Shown in pieces: positions 34,985 through 45,374 of a stretch of 64,000 nt of DNA (position 1 is the first letter of the stretch; each line of letters starts with the position of its first letter). The position numbers and the translations under genes were made by a program. The notes under the pieces are model-generated. The model did not search any database. It saw only the letters and a program-made list of their open reading frames with translations, and had not been told where the DNA came from. Source of the stretch: Fomes fomentarius (taxonomy: Eukaryota; Basidiomycota; Agaricomycetes; Polyporales; Polyporaceae). Location of the stretch: positions 2,170,001 through 2,234,000 of the forward strand of contig JABYQN010000004.1 of NCBI GenBank assembly GCA_022606135.1. The letters run 5' to 3'.

Positions 34985-36190
34985 ATGGACTCCATCTCAC
35001 TGCACTCGTGAGTTTCAATGCATATGAGATACCTGTTCTCCTGCTAACAAGGACCTAGTTGGTTCGACCTACCCTACGTGGTGTTCTGCTCCAATGAAGC
35101 CACGTATTCCATCGTCGACTTACATTCGGGGCGGCAGGCGAGTGTGTCTGTTGTAGAGCTGGGACAGGAAGTCTGTGAGTGTTATATGCATGGACGATTG
35201 TGTCCTTATCCATTCGTCCAGCACCGCTCATGCACCAACTACCTCATCTCAGATGGCTTCATCATTTGCGATGTGCTTGAATGCGGTTTCGCTCCTACCC
35301 CCATCCGTGCTCAGCATGGGTTTGTGTTGGATGAGAACGTCTTGATGACTGCTAGTCAGAAGTCGTGGATGATCAGATTGACGGTGACACAGGTAGGCAA
35401 TCCTTTCGAACGTTTCTGGCAAGCCAAATTGTGACTGACACTACTTTCTCAGGCACCATCGTTGATCTATCTAAGGCATGTTCGATACGTTCACGACCTT
35501 TTGATCAACATCCATTTTGACAAGATGGCAGATTATCTAGCCTGTGTCAAGGCGGTCAACGAGGCCGCACTCACTTCGGACAACCGGTGGCAGGAGCACA
35601 TCCTGACCCTTCGCCGTGCGCTGCACACAGTTCCTCAGCACTCTCCTCCTGATCAGGAGGAGCGCGTATGTTCTATGCACCCTCATGCCCGCAGCATCGA
35701 TACTATTGCTGGGGGCAATGAAGGAGCCGCCAGTGACAACAACAACACCATCGCGCACACGCACCAGGGAGATGGTGACATAGTCGGCCAGGTGCAAGGC
35801 AACGGTGACGTGATAGACGGGTATCCCAGCGTCATAGCGGGTCAGGCACGCCGCGATGGTGTCCAGCAACAAGGAGACGAAGGCGGAGTGAGGGAGTCTC
35901 ACGTTACCCCACAGGAACGCGAAGACGACGCCGGCGCCGGTGCAGAGCAATGTGCCAGTGACACTGCTGATGCAGGCGAGGAAGGTACTTTTGCTTCTGG
36001 CGAGCAACAGGTCGCCCGCCGGCAGGATCACGGCGCCGTCATAGACAGGGGGGATGCAGACGCAGTCAGTGCGGAACAGGGCAGCGCTGTCATTGCAAAC
36101 GAGGTGCAGGGTGATCATGTTGCTGCTGGTGAGGAGCAAGATGTTCACGTCAGTGCCAGCAAGGTCGAGCGAGTACCAGAGCACTGGTGA
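34985..36190 (+). CDS. Unknown protein, Asp/Glu/Gly-rich C-terminal half
   Basis: Three exons can be joined without a stop. Exon 1 ends MDSISLHS at 35,007. Exon 2 (35,059-35,392) reads WFDLPYVVFCSNEATYSIVD LHSGRQASVSVVELG and has several Cys (CECYMHGRLCPYPF, HRSCTNYLISDGFIICDVLE). Exon 3 (35,453-36,190) starts APSLIYLRHVRYVHDLLINI and then becomes low-complexity, with repeated QGDGD, VQGNGD and GEEQ units. I do not recognise the family. It precedes a decayed membrane-protein gene on the same strand by about 150 bases. An upstream coding exon may exist (frame open to about 34,841). Codon pattern and clean splice sites support it moderately. Confidence 0.45.
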
Positions 36191-36336
36191 GGCTGGGATC
36201 AACTAGATAATGTCCTTTTCTTTTTGGCTCTTGATATCATGTACGTCTAGATCTGTAATAGTCAATGGGAGGCAAGCCTTCATTGCCAAGTCCTTTATTT
36301 CATGTTTGCAGATGTGTGGTGTTCGTGAGTACTACA

Positions 36337-37725
36337 ATGCCCAAACAACGTTCGTGGCCGACCTTCACCAGTTCTGTTCGATCCTGCGCCTTATCTTCCT
36401 ACATGACGGACATCCCACCTGCGATGGATCATACGAAGACTCAGGTATAGTAATCATACAACATGTTCAAACACTCACTTAAATCTATCGCAGCACCAGG
36501 AACACGAAGTTCCACTATGGCGTTAGTGGTGTGACTGCCTCTCGCCACTGCTCCTCGGAGTGCTCACTACTGTTTCGCGCACACTCTCCGTCATCTCCTC
36601 CTTGCTGGGCATCCTCAACACGGCGCTTTGGTTTATGCGGTATCCTCTGGGATGCCTCCTGTCTCTGGTATTCATTGGGGCGATCTGCATTGCCCTCACC
36701 AGCTCGGCCATTGACTTTGTTCAGGCTCGCGCTCACAGTCTTTGCACATTCCCTATCATCTCCCAACTACCATGCTGTGCCACGAATTCCTCCACCGCAG
36801 CGACGGCATACGGATACCTATCGCATCCCGATTTCCCTTCTCTGATGAGGATTCAAAATTTAGCACTGGACGAGCTCTCGGGACAGTCTAGGGTCGGCTC
36901 GAATATTGCGCTCAACCTCAAGCATGCGGAACTTGCTGTCAAGGATCTCATCGTGGTTGTTCAAGCTACCAACATGAGCATCAAGGACGCCCTTGTGGAC
37001 GATCTCTCTATGTTTGTCGCCGACTCACGTCAGGCTGCGCGCAGCCTGCAAGTGATCTCGGCGAAGATACTTGGATTTATGGACAGGTGAGTTTTAGCAT
37101 GATAATGTCCACATGCTCCTCGGACTGAGTACCATACGTATCCTGCCCCAGTATGATGGTGTACAGCCTCTACACTCACTGTGCGCTCGATGGTGTTTGT
37201 ATCTCGACAACGAACTCTCAAAGCTTAACTCCCTCTGTCACGCGAACATTCCTATCATCAGTTGCCGAGCTATCGATCCAGGTGTCCGATATTGTCACGG
37301 ACGTCACGAAGGCATCAGCGACCCTTGATTCGCTCGAGATGACCTTGTTGCACATCCACAGTCTTTGCATTCGAGAATCGCTAGCCATGACAACAGCACA
37401 CAATGACCTTCTGTGGAATATATGGGCAATGCTGGAAGGCTCCTACCAGAGACAGCTATGCGACATCCAATACCGGACCACCACCGTGAAAGATATTGAT
37501 CACTACCGCACTTTGGCCGCCGGTTATGTGGCTGTGAGTATGCAGACCTTGGTGATGATTGACGTTGAGCTGTCAGAGCTCCGCCACCGGATGGAACAGG
37601 GTCCCCTCTTTGGGCAGGAGCAGATACCAATGGAAGTGCAACTTGCTAGCATCGAGGTTACGTTGCGCCGCTTGAAGGAGGAGTTATCGGCGGGAAAAGC
37701 TGGCCTCCTTGGGAGGCAGGGCTAA
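36337..37725 (+). pseudogene. Basidiomycete membrane protein family, one premature stop
   Basis: Three exons. The first starts MPKQRSWPTFTSSVRS and includes YMTDIPPAMDHTKTQ; the second starts HQEHEVPLWR at 36,494. An in-frame TAG at 36,524-36,526 is followed without frame change by WCDCLSPLLLGVLTTVSRTL and a membrane segment LGCLLSLVFIGAICIALTSS. A helical region follows (about 36,840-37,085), then exon 3 with LDGVCISTTNSQSLT, LLWNIWAMLEGSYQRQLCDI, YRTLAAGYVAVSMQTLVMID VELSELRHRMEQGPL and IPMEVQLASIEVTLRRLKEE. From memory this layout (membrane segment, helical bundle, LLxxxW...LEG, ELxxLRxR, IPxEV) recurs in an uncharacterised Agaricomycete family. TAG from CAG is a single C-to-T change. Function unknown. 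Confidence 0.6.
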
Positions 37726-38496
37726 GTAGTGATTAGTACACACAGAGCAAATCGCAGTACTTAGGGACACCATACTTACTTAGTTCCGCGTGGTGCCTGT
37801 ACATGAGCGTTACTTTTGATCTTATCACTAGCTCCATCTTATCAGATCGCTTGGTGTAATCATTATCGGTCCAACATTATCAAATCGTGTGGCTACACCA
37901 ACTCGGACCGATTCTTGGGCGCCTGATGGGCCGACACAGCCACCCGAGTCGCATCTACATACCAGCTCATCTACGTCCATTTTCGACGCCACCATGAGCT
38001 GTTGATCACCGTGCGTCAGTCACTTACAGGTACTTCGCCTTGTACACAATGCTCGAGCGCGCTGAGCTGCAGTTACGTCTGTCAAGGTGACATGCTCTTC
38101 CGTGACCAGGGTAAGTAGCAGACAAACATGCTCGCATTGCAGACATGCGCTACAGCACAATCGTACGCCTGCATATTGATCAATGAGGGGGGGTTGCGAA
38201 GGGATACTAGGCTCATGCAGCTGCCCTGTTGCACATCCTCTCAACTGTCGCACATGAGGGGCAACCGTGCCAGTGGTCGTGATGCGGCACTCGCTACCCT
38301 CTGCTGCAAAGCCAGGCTCTTCCTCGGACCGTATGGTATGTAGTTGCTCAGCAATCCAGCAATAAGGTTTTTAGGTAATAACAACATGTTTACTACTTGA
38401 AGCGGCTCGTCCAGACCACAGACACACTCACTGCTTTCCCCTGTTCCCCCATCCCCACCTGCATCCCAAGGTCGTAGGAAATACTATATCACTGTC
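37726..38496. other. Intergenic stretch, no gene supported
   Basis: About 770 bases. A short plus-strand coding-like piece (YFALYTMLERAELQLRLS, about 38,035-38,090) is followed by a possible splice donor but has no extension I can support. Otherwise nothing is visible. Confidence 0.35.
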
Positions 38497-39696
38497 ATGG
38501 ACCCTTCTCTTTCTCCCTCCACCACTGTTGGTTCTGCTGGGTATTGCTGGGGAGATGGTCGCAGTCCCCCAGGTGGCACATACTATAGCACGATCACCGA
38601 CGAGGAGTTCATTAGGACAATGAAGGAGGTCATCACTCCCAACGTTATTGAAGATGCTCTATGGTGAGCCTCCTTGAATATTCCACCCGATATCAGTCTT
38701 GTATCGGTTGCTGGCCACAGGTTCCCATGGTCGTCGACCGCTGTCACGCCGTCAGACGGCACACGTCCATTGACTTGGCCCTATTCTGTTACAACCCACT
38801 ACAACAATGCTGGTGAACCCATAGCACCGAACTATACCATGTTCCCTGGTGGGTCCTGCCTTTCGCACTCCTACTATGCTCCCAGCCTTGGCACTGGTCT
38901 GCACGGCTCCCACCAGCCACTCCCGGATTGGTATGGGGCTGCACCGTCAAATTTCCCTATCCAAGGACCTTATAACATGGGCGCGCCCACCTATGAGCAA
39001 TCCTCCGCGCCTATTATAGCAAAATCCCCTCCACTTGACCATGCTACTCACTCGCAGGTCACTCTTAATGTCGCTTCCACTGCTCCCTGTCCCCTGGGCG
39101 CTACTGATCAGAAGCAGAAATACAAGCCAGAAGAAACCTTTCCAAAGACCAGGGCATCCTGGACATGACGTGCCCACATGCATCTTCCGACAATGGCGGA
39201 GATGTGGAAAGGTCTACACTTCCCCGAGTCCATACACAGGAAGCGCGCCATGGTCTACAAACACGAGAAACACGAGCTCATTGACGACCCAACGCTTGAC
39301 CCGCTCGACCTCCCGCTCCAGCGCGACGTGGAGGGGGTGTATTGGTGCTTGCTGGACACGTGCGACTACAAGGGTGAGTGGGCTCACAGCTAGATGGAGA
39401 GCAAGATAGAACTGACCCGTGTTCTGGCGGTTGATCGCTGCATAGGAAGCAACAAGAGGGAACATGTGAAGGAGCATGTCTGGGGTAGGCACCTCGACTA
39501 TCGTCCTCACAAGTGTCCCTACATGTGCCCTGAGGGGTTCACACGTGAGAGAGACCTTTGAAACCATTTCATGTCCTATCACACGGAACTGGGTTCTGCT
39601 CGTAATCGCAGGAAGTCTCAGTCAGTGGGCAATCGCAATGGCGCATTCAAGGACGGGCAAGACTCAGACTGCGACAACACCCCCAACCTGGAGTAG
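38497..39696 (+). pseudogene. C2H2 zinc-finger protein with two in-frame TGA stops
   Basis: Exon 1 (38,497-38,663) starts MDPSLSPSTTVGSAG and contains YYSTITDEEFIRTMKEVITP. Exon 2 (from 38,721) is Pro/Ser/Tyr-rich, resembling a fungal transcription-factor N-terminus. In the same frame a TGA (39,166-39,168) interrupts it before MAEMWKGLHFPESIHRKRAM and GVYWCLLDTCDYK. After an intron, exon 3 has KREHVKEHVWGRHLDYRPHK, then CPYMCPEGFTRERDL-stop-NHFMSYH with TGA at 39,559-39,561 inside the finger, and a polar tail to TAG at 39,694-39,696. Restoring Arg at both stops would give an ordinary C2H2 finger, so both look like CGA-to-TGA. A recoded or alternative-splice explanation is less likely. Confidence 0.65.
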
Positions 39697-39816
39697 ATGT
39701 CTCCTTTGGGTCGGTGAGTAAGCTGTGGTTGTACCTTCAGTGCTTCCTGACGGATGATTCTGTCGTTACAGGCCTTTACTGGCTGCGTGCACCACTGCTG
39801 TATCACCTCTCAAGTC

Positions 39817-40270
39817 TGTTGACTGCAGTGTGCCTCAGAGCAATCACAATGGCCTATGTCGAGCTCTGTGAAGTCTGATATATTGCAGAAATAATACTAC
39901 CCACCTATGTCGAGCTCTGTGAAGCCTGAGAGACACCAGAGCTCGACACAGCAACTGTCTACGGCGCAGGAGCACGTGGGAAACAACTGTACAGTACTTC
40001 CAAACATGGGAATCAACAAAACATACAGAAGCGCTCAAAGAAAAATTCATGGAGGGCGCAGGAGTCAATGCACGGGCTAGCGCTTTTAACCGAGGCGCGG
40101 GGCGCCCGTCGCGACCCTGTGTGAATATTTGCACAGCCACAGGTCAAATAGGGAAGGAGGGAAAAATCGGCAAAGATAATGGTGCAGTGAAGGAATTAGG
40201 GAATGTGCGAAAGACTGAATGAAAACAAACCATGGACTTGGCTAGGGCACAAGACCCATGAGGTCCAACA
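39817..40270 (-). repeat. 3' LTR of the copia element
   Basis: 454 bases, TGTTG...CAACA ends. Left flank AAGTC. Differs from the 5' LTR mainly near 40,085-40,215, several differences being C/T or G/A. Confidence 0.92.
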
Positions 40271-40281
40271 CTCCCCCCTGA
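40271..40281 (-). other. Polypurine tract of the copia element
   Basis: Minus strand CAGGGGGGAG immediately before the 3' LTR (plus strand CTCCCCCCTG). This is where the plus-strand DNA primer would form. Confidence 0.75.
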
Positions 40282-40285
40282 CCAG

Positions 40286-43200
40286 TCAAGTCCCCAGCCC
40301 AAGCATCTTCACCATCTCCAGCACCTTGGGCTTAGGCAGTGACTTGGTGAGGATATCCGCCGGCATGTCCAAAGTGCGGAGGTGCTCAATCTCAATCCGC
40401 CCTTTGGCTACTTCGTCCCGCAGCCAGTAAAAGCGCAGATCAAGGTGCTTCATGCGCCCATGGTGCTCAGGATTTTTTGCAACAGAGAGGGCGGAGAGGT
40501 TGTCGATGCGGAGCTTGGATGCAGAGGAGACATCGAAACCAAACTCCGTGAGCAGGTTGCGAAGCCAAAGCATTTCCTGGCCGGCGGAGACTGCTGCGAC
40601 GAATTCTGCTTCTGTGGTGGACAGCGCGACAATTGTCTGCAGACGACTCGACCAGGAGATCGCACCAGTGCCCATCTTGATCACATAGCCAGAGGTGGAG
40701 CGACCAGTGTCAGGACAGCCAGCATGGTCCGCATCGGTGAAGGAAGTGAAGAGCTCAGCATCGGGCGAAGGGGAGTAGGTGAGCTTGTAGTCAAGAGTGC
40801 CCTTGATGTAGCGGAAGAGGTGCTTGACGGCCTTCCAGTGCATCATCTCGGGATTCTGGGAGAAACGCGCAAGGTTGCCCACAGTGCGAGAAGCCGTAGC
40901 ATTCGAGGATGTTGAGGGCGTACTGGCGCTGTGAGACGGACAGGGAACGCGTCGAGCGGTCGCGCTCAATCTTGACACCCAGGAGCCAGGATGTAGGACC
41001 AAGGTCTTGCAATTTGAAGTGCGTGCGGAGGTCGTCCTTGACATGCTGGATGGCCGCCTTGGACTTGCCAGCAATGGTGATGTCGTCGACAAAGACAGGG
41101 ATGATAAGACGCACTCTGTTGCGCAGATAGACCCAGACACTGTGCTCGCAGACCAGGCGCAAAAATCCGAGCTTGAGCAGGACCTCATGCAGCTTCTCAT
41201 GCCAGCAGCGGCCAGCGTGCTTGAGGCCATAGAGAGCCTTGCGGAGGCACTACACCCACTGCGGAGTCTTCTCCTCAAAGCCCTCGGGCTGCTGCATGTA
41301 CACCTCCTCCTTGAGCTCACCGTTGAGATAGGCAGAGGAGATGTCCACAGACTCGAGTTCGAGGTCTTCGAGTGCAGCAAGAGCGAGGATAGTGCGGATG
41401 GAGGCCCACTTGGGTGTAGGAGCAAAGGTCTCGTTGTAGTCGAAGCCAGGGCGCTGGGAGAAGCCCTTTGCGACAAGACGGCCCTTGTACCGCTCAATGG
41501 AGCCGTCTGCATTGCGCTTGACACGGAACACCCAGCGTGAGCCAATGGCTTTGCGACCGGGCGGAAGCTGCACAAGCTCAAAGGTGCCGTTCTCGACAAG
41601 GGACTGGATCTCATCCTGCGCGGCCTTGAGCCACTTGTCACGCTCGTCTGGCGGAAGCCTCATCGCATCAGAGACAGAGCGCAGCTCGCCGTGCTGCTCT
41701 TGCGCTGCCTTGAGCGCATGCTCAACTACAGACTCGAATGTGACCTCCAGTGCATTGTCGTATGACAGGAAGTCGTCGCGCTCACCAGTGTAGACATGCT
41801 CAATGCCCGCAAGCATTGCCTCGACAGTGCACTCCAGTCCGTCCTCGTGATCGCGTCCGAGGAGGTCAAGCTCACTGTCCGAGGATGTTGGAGACGGCGG
41901 AGGTGAAGGAGAGCGGTATGTGCGGAACTGGACTGGGATTGGGTCGACTGGTGTGTCAATGAGTGGGTCTGGTGAGGGCGAGTTGCGCTGTGGAGTGTCG
42001 TCGTGCTCAGAGGGCTCTGGAGTGGGAGCAGGTGACGGAGTGTGGATGCGGAGGCGCTGCAGAACATGGTTCTCTCGCTCGAGCTGCTGGTTGTTCAGTG
42101 AGCCTGTGTAGCGAGTGGAGCGTGCTGGGAGCTTGCGTGCGAGCGCAGGATATGGCCTGAAGCCACCATGACCGTCCGCTTCATGGTGGGCGGACGGTGC
42201 ACCCGAGCGAGATGCTGGGCGAGGTGGAGGTGCAGCGCGCGGTGCAGGAGGCGCAGGAGGTGCTGGAGGACTCGGACTGCGTGGTGGTGCATCCGGGGAT
42301 GGTGCGCGCGGCTCTGGAGGTGCAGGCGGAGCGTTTTGCAGTGCAGGTGGTGCAGGCGGTGCAGGATCATCTGGATCATCTCCCCCCTGATCGTGCAGCT
42401 CTGGCACATCCTCAGTGTCGTCGGGCACATCGTCCGCATGCTCTCCGTCGCTGGGAATGTCTACTTCGTCCAGAGGCAGCCCAAAGACATTGATAGAGGG
42501 CGAGTTTCCGGGGAAGCAGTGCTCATCGAACACAGCATGCGAGGAGATGAGGAATTTCTTCGCAGCTGGATAGCTGACGAAAATGCATTTGCGCGTGTGA
42601 GGCTGCAGCGCTTTGCGGTCCTTCTTGCGCACAAGCACATAAGCCAGGCAGCCAAAGACGTGGAAGTAGGACACATCTGGTTTGCGTCCGTCGCGTTTCC
42701 AGGCAGTGTAAGGGATGCCGCCGCCCAGCGCAGAGGTAGGCATGCGGTTGCGAGTGTGGACAAAGGTGGAGACGGCGTGACCCCAGAACGACAGAGGCAG
42801 CTTGGCCTAAGAGAGAAGAGCTGTTGCGCCCTCAGCAATAGTGCAGTTTGCTTGCTCCGCAACACCATTTTGGTGCAGCTCGTCTGGCTCTGTGTGCTGG
42901 CGATGGATGCTGTGCTCAGTGCAGAAGTCGGCGTACTCCTGGCCAATGTACTCGCCGCCCTTGTCGTCGCGCATGGCCTTGATTCGCAGGCCGAGGCAGT
43001 TCTCAGCATATGCTTTGAATGCCTTGAACGCAGCAAACGCGTCGCTCTTGCGCTTCAGGAATGCGATGGCCCAGAAACGCGTCGCATCGCACACAAAAAT
43101 CATCCAGTACAGATGACCTTCGGGCGTAGCAACCGGGAGCTTGCCCTTGAGGTCGGTGTGGACCAGCGCGATGGGAACGAGCTTCCTGGACGCGAAACGA

Positions 43201-44696
43201 GGGATGGAGTGACGGTTGAGCTTTCCAGCAAGACACGGCTCGCAGACAGTGTCCGGAGCGCGTTTTGAGCGAATGGTGAGACCACGGACAAGGCCCTTGC
43301 GCACAACAGCGTGCAGGTCGTCGAGGTTGGTGTGGGAGCAGCGCTGATGCCACAGCGACAAGTCCTCCTCGCTGGCGGTCGACACAGCGAGTGCACTGTG
43401 CGACTGGGACACAGTACGGCCAAGGAGATAGCCCACATTGTGCCGGTCGACTTGTGCTTCGAAGCGCAGCTGTCCCTGCTGGCGGAACAGCGCACGCGCA
43501 GCCTGGATCTCGACGACATAGCCCTTCTCGCGCGTGAGATGGAAAACGGACAGTAGATTGCTGGCGAGCGCAGGAACATGCAAGACATCGTGTAGTACAA
43601 CAGCAGGTGGTACAACCCCGTCCCTCTCCGCTGGTTGGAACACCACAGACCCTAGCCCAGCCGAGTAGACGATGTGCGAGTTGGCGAGGCGAATGGGGAT
43701 GACGTGCGGCGAGTAGGAGCGAAACCAGTGATGGTGGGGAGTCATGTGTGCAGAAGCACCTGTGTCGGTGTTCCAGTTAGTCGCAGCCGGAGTAGCGAGC
43801 CAAGCAGAGCGGTCGGAGACAGAGAGGAGGGCGGAAGCGCAACCAGCACTCACAGCAGCTGACCCAGCAGACTCCGGGGGAGTGTCCTGCGTGTCCTTGG
43901 ACGCCTCAGCCGTGTTCTCCTTGCGCTTGGGCTTCTGGGAGCAGAACTGCAAACACTGAGCCGCTTTCTCCTTGGCCCGAGTGCTCGCATCGCGCTTGGA
44001 GAAGCACTGGTCCTCGGAGTGGCCGGTGCGACCACAGAACGCGCAGACAAGGGTGGATGCGGCATGGGAGAGCGCAGGCGTCGACGGGGACACCCCAGGC
44101 TGGTTCTCGAGCGCAATGAATGCATCCTGCGGCTTCTCCAAGGTCAAGGAGTCGTCGAGGAGCAGCGTCTGGCGCAGCGAGTTGAACTCAGCCGGCAGTG
44201 CACGGATGAGCGTCATGAGGACAAGCTCGTTGTCTAGCTGGTCGAGATCGAAGCCCGCAGGACGCAGGGCACGCATCTCAGACTTGAGCTGTGAAGCACG
44301 GGTGGAGAGAGTGGATAGGGACTCATCTTCGGCCTTTTGGAGGCTGAGCAGCGCATCATAGGTGTTAAAACGCGTACCGGGACGTTTCTGCATGTGTATG
44401 GCCTCCAACTTTGTCCACATCGCACTGGGATCGCTGCGGATGGGCTCCAGATGCGTGTGCTGCTCCCTCTCCACACAACCCCATAACTCCCCAGCTGCCA
44501 TGTCCACCTTGTTGTCGAAATCACGCATTTCACGGCGCTCACCTGAGTCCCATGGCTGCGTGAAGATGGGCCTGGTCTCAGTGCCCTCGACAATGCGAAG
44601 AGCACCAAGAGTGCGGAGCCGAGCCTCCATGTCCAGCCTCCATTGCTGGTAGTTGCGATTGTTGAGCTTTGGGAAGGAGGGCGCGGATGGAGCCAT
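40286..44696 (-). pseudogene. Copia gag-pol polyprotein, two stops and an RT deletion
   Basis: Starts MAPSAPSFPKLNNRNYQQWR at 44,696. Gag carries a CCHC knuckle CAFCGRTGHSEDQC; the protease box is NTDTGASAHM. Integrase shows HQRCSHTN and CEPCLAGK for zinc, then HTDLKGK, MRDDKGGEY and HQNGVAEQ for the catalytic acids. RT has ETFAPTPKWASIRTILALAA and FVDDITIAGKS. RNase H has FTDADHAGCPDTGRSTSG and STTEAEFVAA, ending VLEMVKMLGLGT. In-frame TAGs lie at about 42,807 (just before AKLPLSFWGHAV) and at about 41,250 (just before CLRKALYGLKHAG). At about 40,895 a frame change coincides with absence of the usual ~50 residues between LECYGFS and TVGNLARFSQNP. All other domains are recognisable. Confidence 0.9.
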
Positions 44697-44903
44697 GGTG
44701 ATAGGGGAAGTGCACGGCGCATGACGAGTGGGCGAAATTGTGAAGGGATTGGGCGAGAAACCCGCGAGGAGCGATGGAATTGATGGGGGAAACACCCAGA
44801 GAGATGAAAACAAGTCAAGCAGAGCAAGCAGGGAAGACTGGGGACCAGGATGAGGTCTTGAGAGCGATGGACTGGCGGAGATGGATGTCTGGAGGCAGTC
44901 AGA

Positions 44904-44920
44904 GCGCAGGGCTCATAACC
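44904..44920 (-). other. Primer-binding site: half-tRNA initiator Met
   Basis: The plus strand reads GCGCAGGGCTCATAACC directly against the 5' LTR (starts 44,921). This is the anticodon-arm sequence of eukaryotic initiator tRNA-Met (anticodon CAT inside). Its complement on the element strand would therefore prime from a tRNA cut in the anticodon loop, as in Drosophila copia and yeast Ty5. Confidence 0.85.
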
Positions 44921-45374
44921 TGTTGACTGCAGTGTGCCTCAGAGCAATCACAATGGCCTATGTCGAGCTCTGTGAAGTCTGATATATTGCAGAAATAATA
45001 CTACCCACCTATGTCGAGCTCTGTGAAGCCTGAGAGACACCAGAGCTCGACACAGCAACTGTCTACGGCGCAGGAGCACGTGGGAAACAACTGTACAGTA
45101 CTTCCAAACATGGGAATCAACAAAACATACAGAAGCGCTCAAAGAAAAATTCATGGAGGGCGCAGGAGTCAATGCACGGGCTAGCGCTCTTAACCGGGGT
45201 GCGGGGCGCCCGTCGCGACCCTGTGTGAATATTTGCACATCCACAGGTCGAATAGGGAAGGAGGGAAAAATCGGCAAAGATAATGGTGCAGTGAAGGAAT
45301 TAGGGAATGTGTGGAGGGCTGAATGAAAACAAACCATGGACTTGGCTAGGGCACAAGACCCATGAGGTCCAACA
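44921..45374 (-). repeat. 5' LTR of the copia element
   Basis: 454 bases, TGTTG...CAACA. Right flank GGTTG, which is the reverse complement of the CAACC found to the right of the LTR at 46,666-47,119. Confidence 0.92.

Larger units (their letters stand above)
39817..45374 (-). mobile_element. Ty1/copia LTR retrotransposon, full length but defective
   Basis: Two 454-base LTRs in the same orientation bracket a minus-strand gag-pol with the copia order (Gag, protease, integrase, RT, RNase H). In element sense the LTR is TGTTGG...TCAACA. A primer-binding site adjoins the 5' LTR and a polypurine tract adjoins the 3' LTR. The LTRs differ at about 9 positions by eye (about 98% identical). The outer flanks (AAGTC left, GGTTG right) do not match, so there is no target duplication. 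The polyprotein has two stops and an internal deletion. Full-length by structure, inactive as read. Confidence 0.92.

Noticed and set aside
35537..36202. Minus-strand 221-codon hydrophobic frame
   Set aside because: It looks membrane-like but lies opposite a spliced plus-strand gene with better codon pattern; the hydrophobicity comes from reading Asp/Gln-rich codons in reverse.
34985..39696. Secondary-metabolite or defence gene cluster in the accessory block
   Set aside because: No PKS, NRPS, terpene synthase, P450, NLR or nuclease domains are visible; the genes are unknown, decayed or of transposon origin.
42168..43268. 366-codon plus-strand frame inside the copia element
   Set aside because: Antisense to the integrase/RT linker of gag-pol, Arg/Cys-rich shadow.
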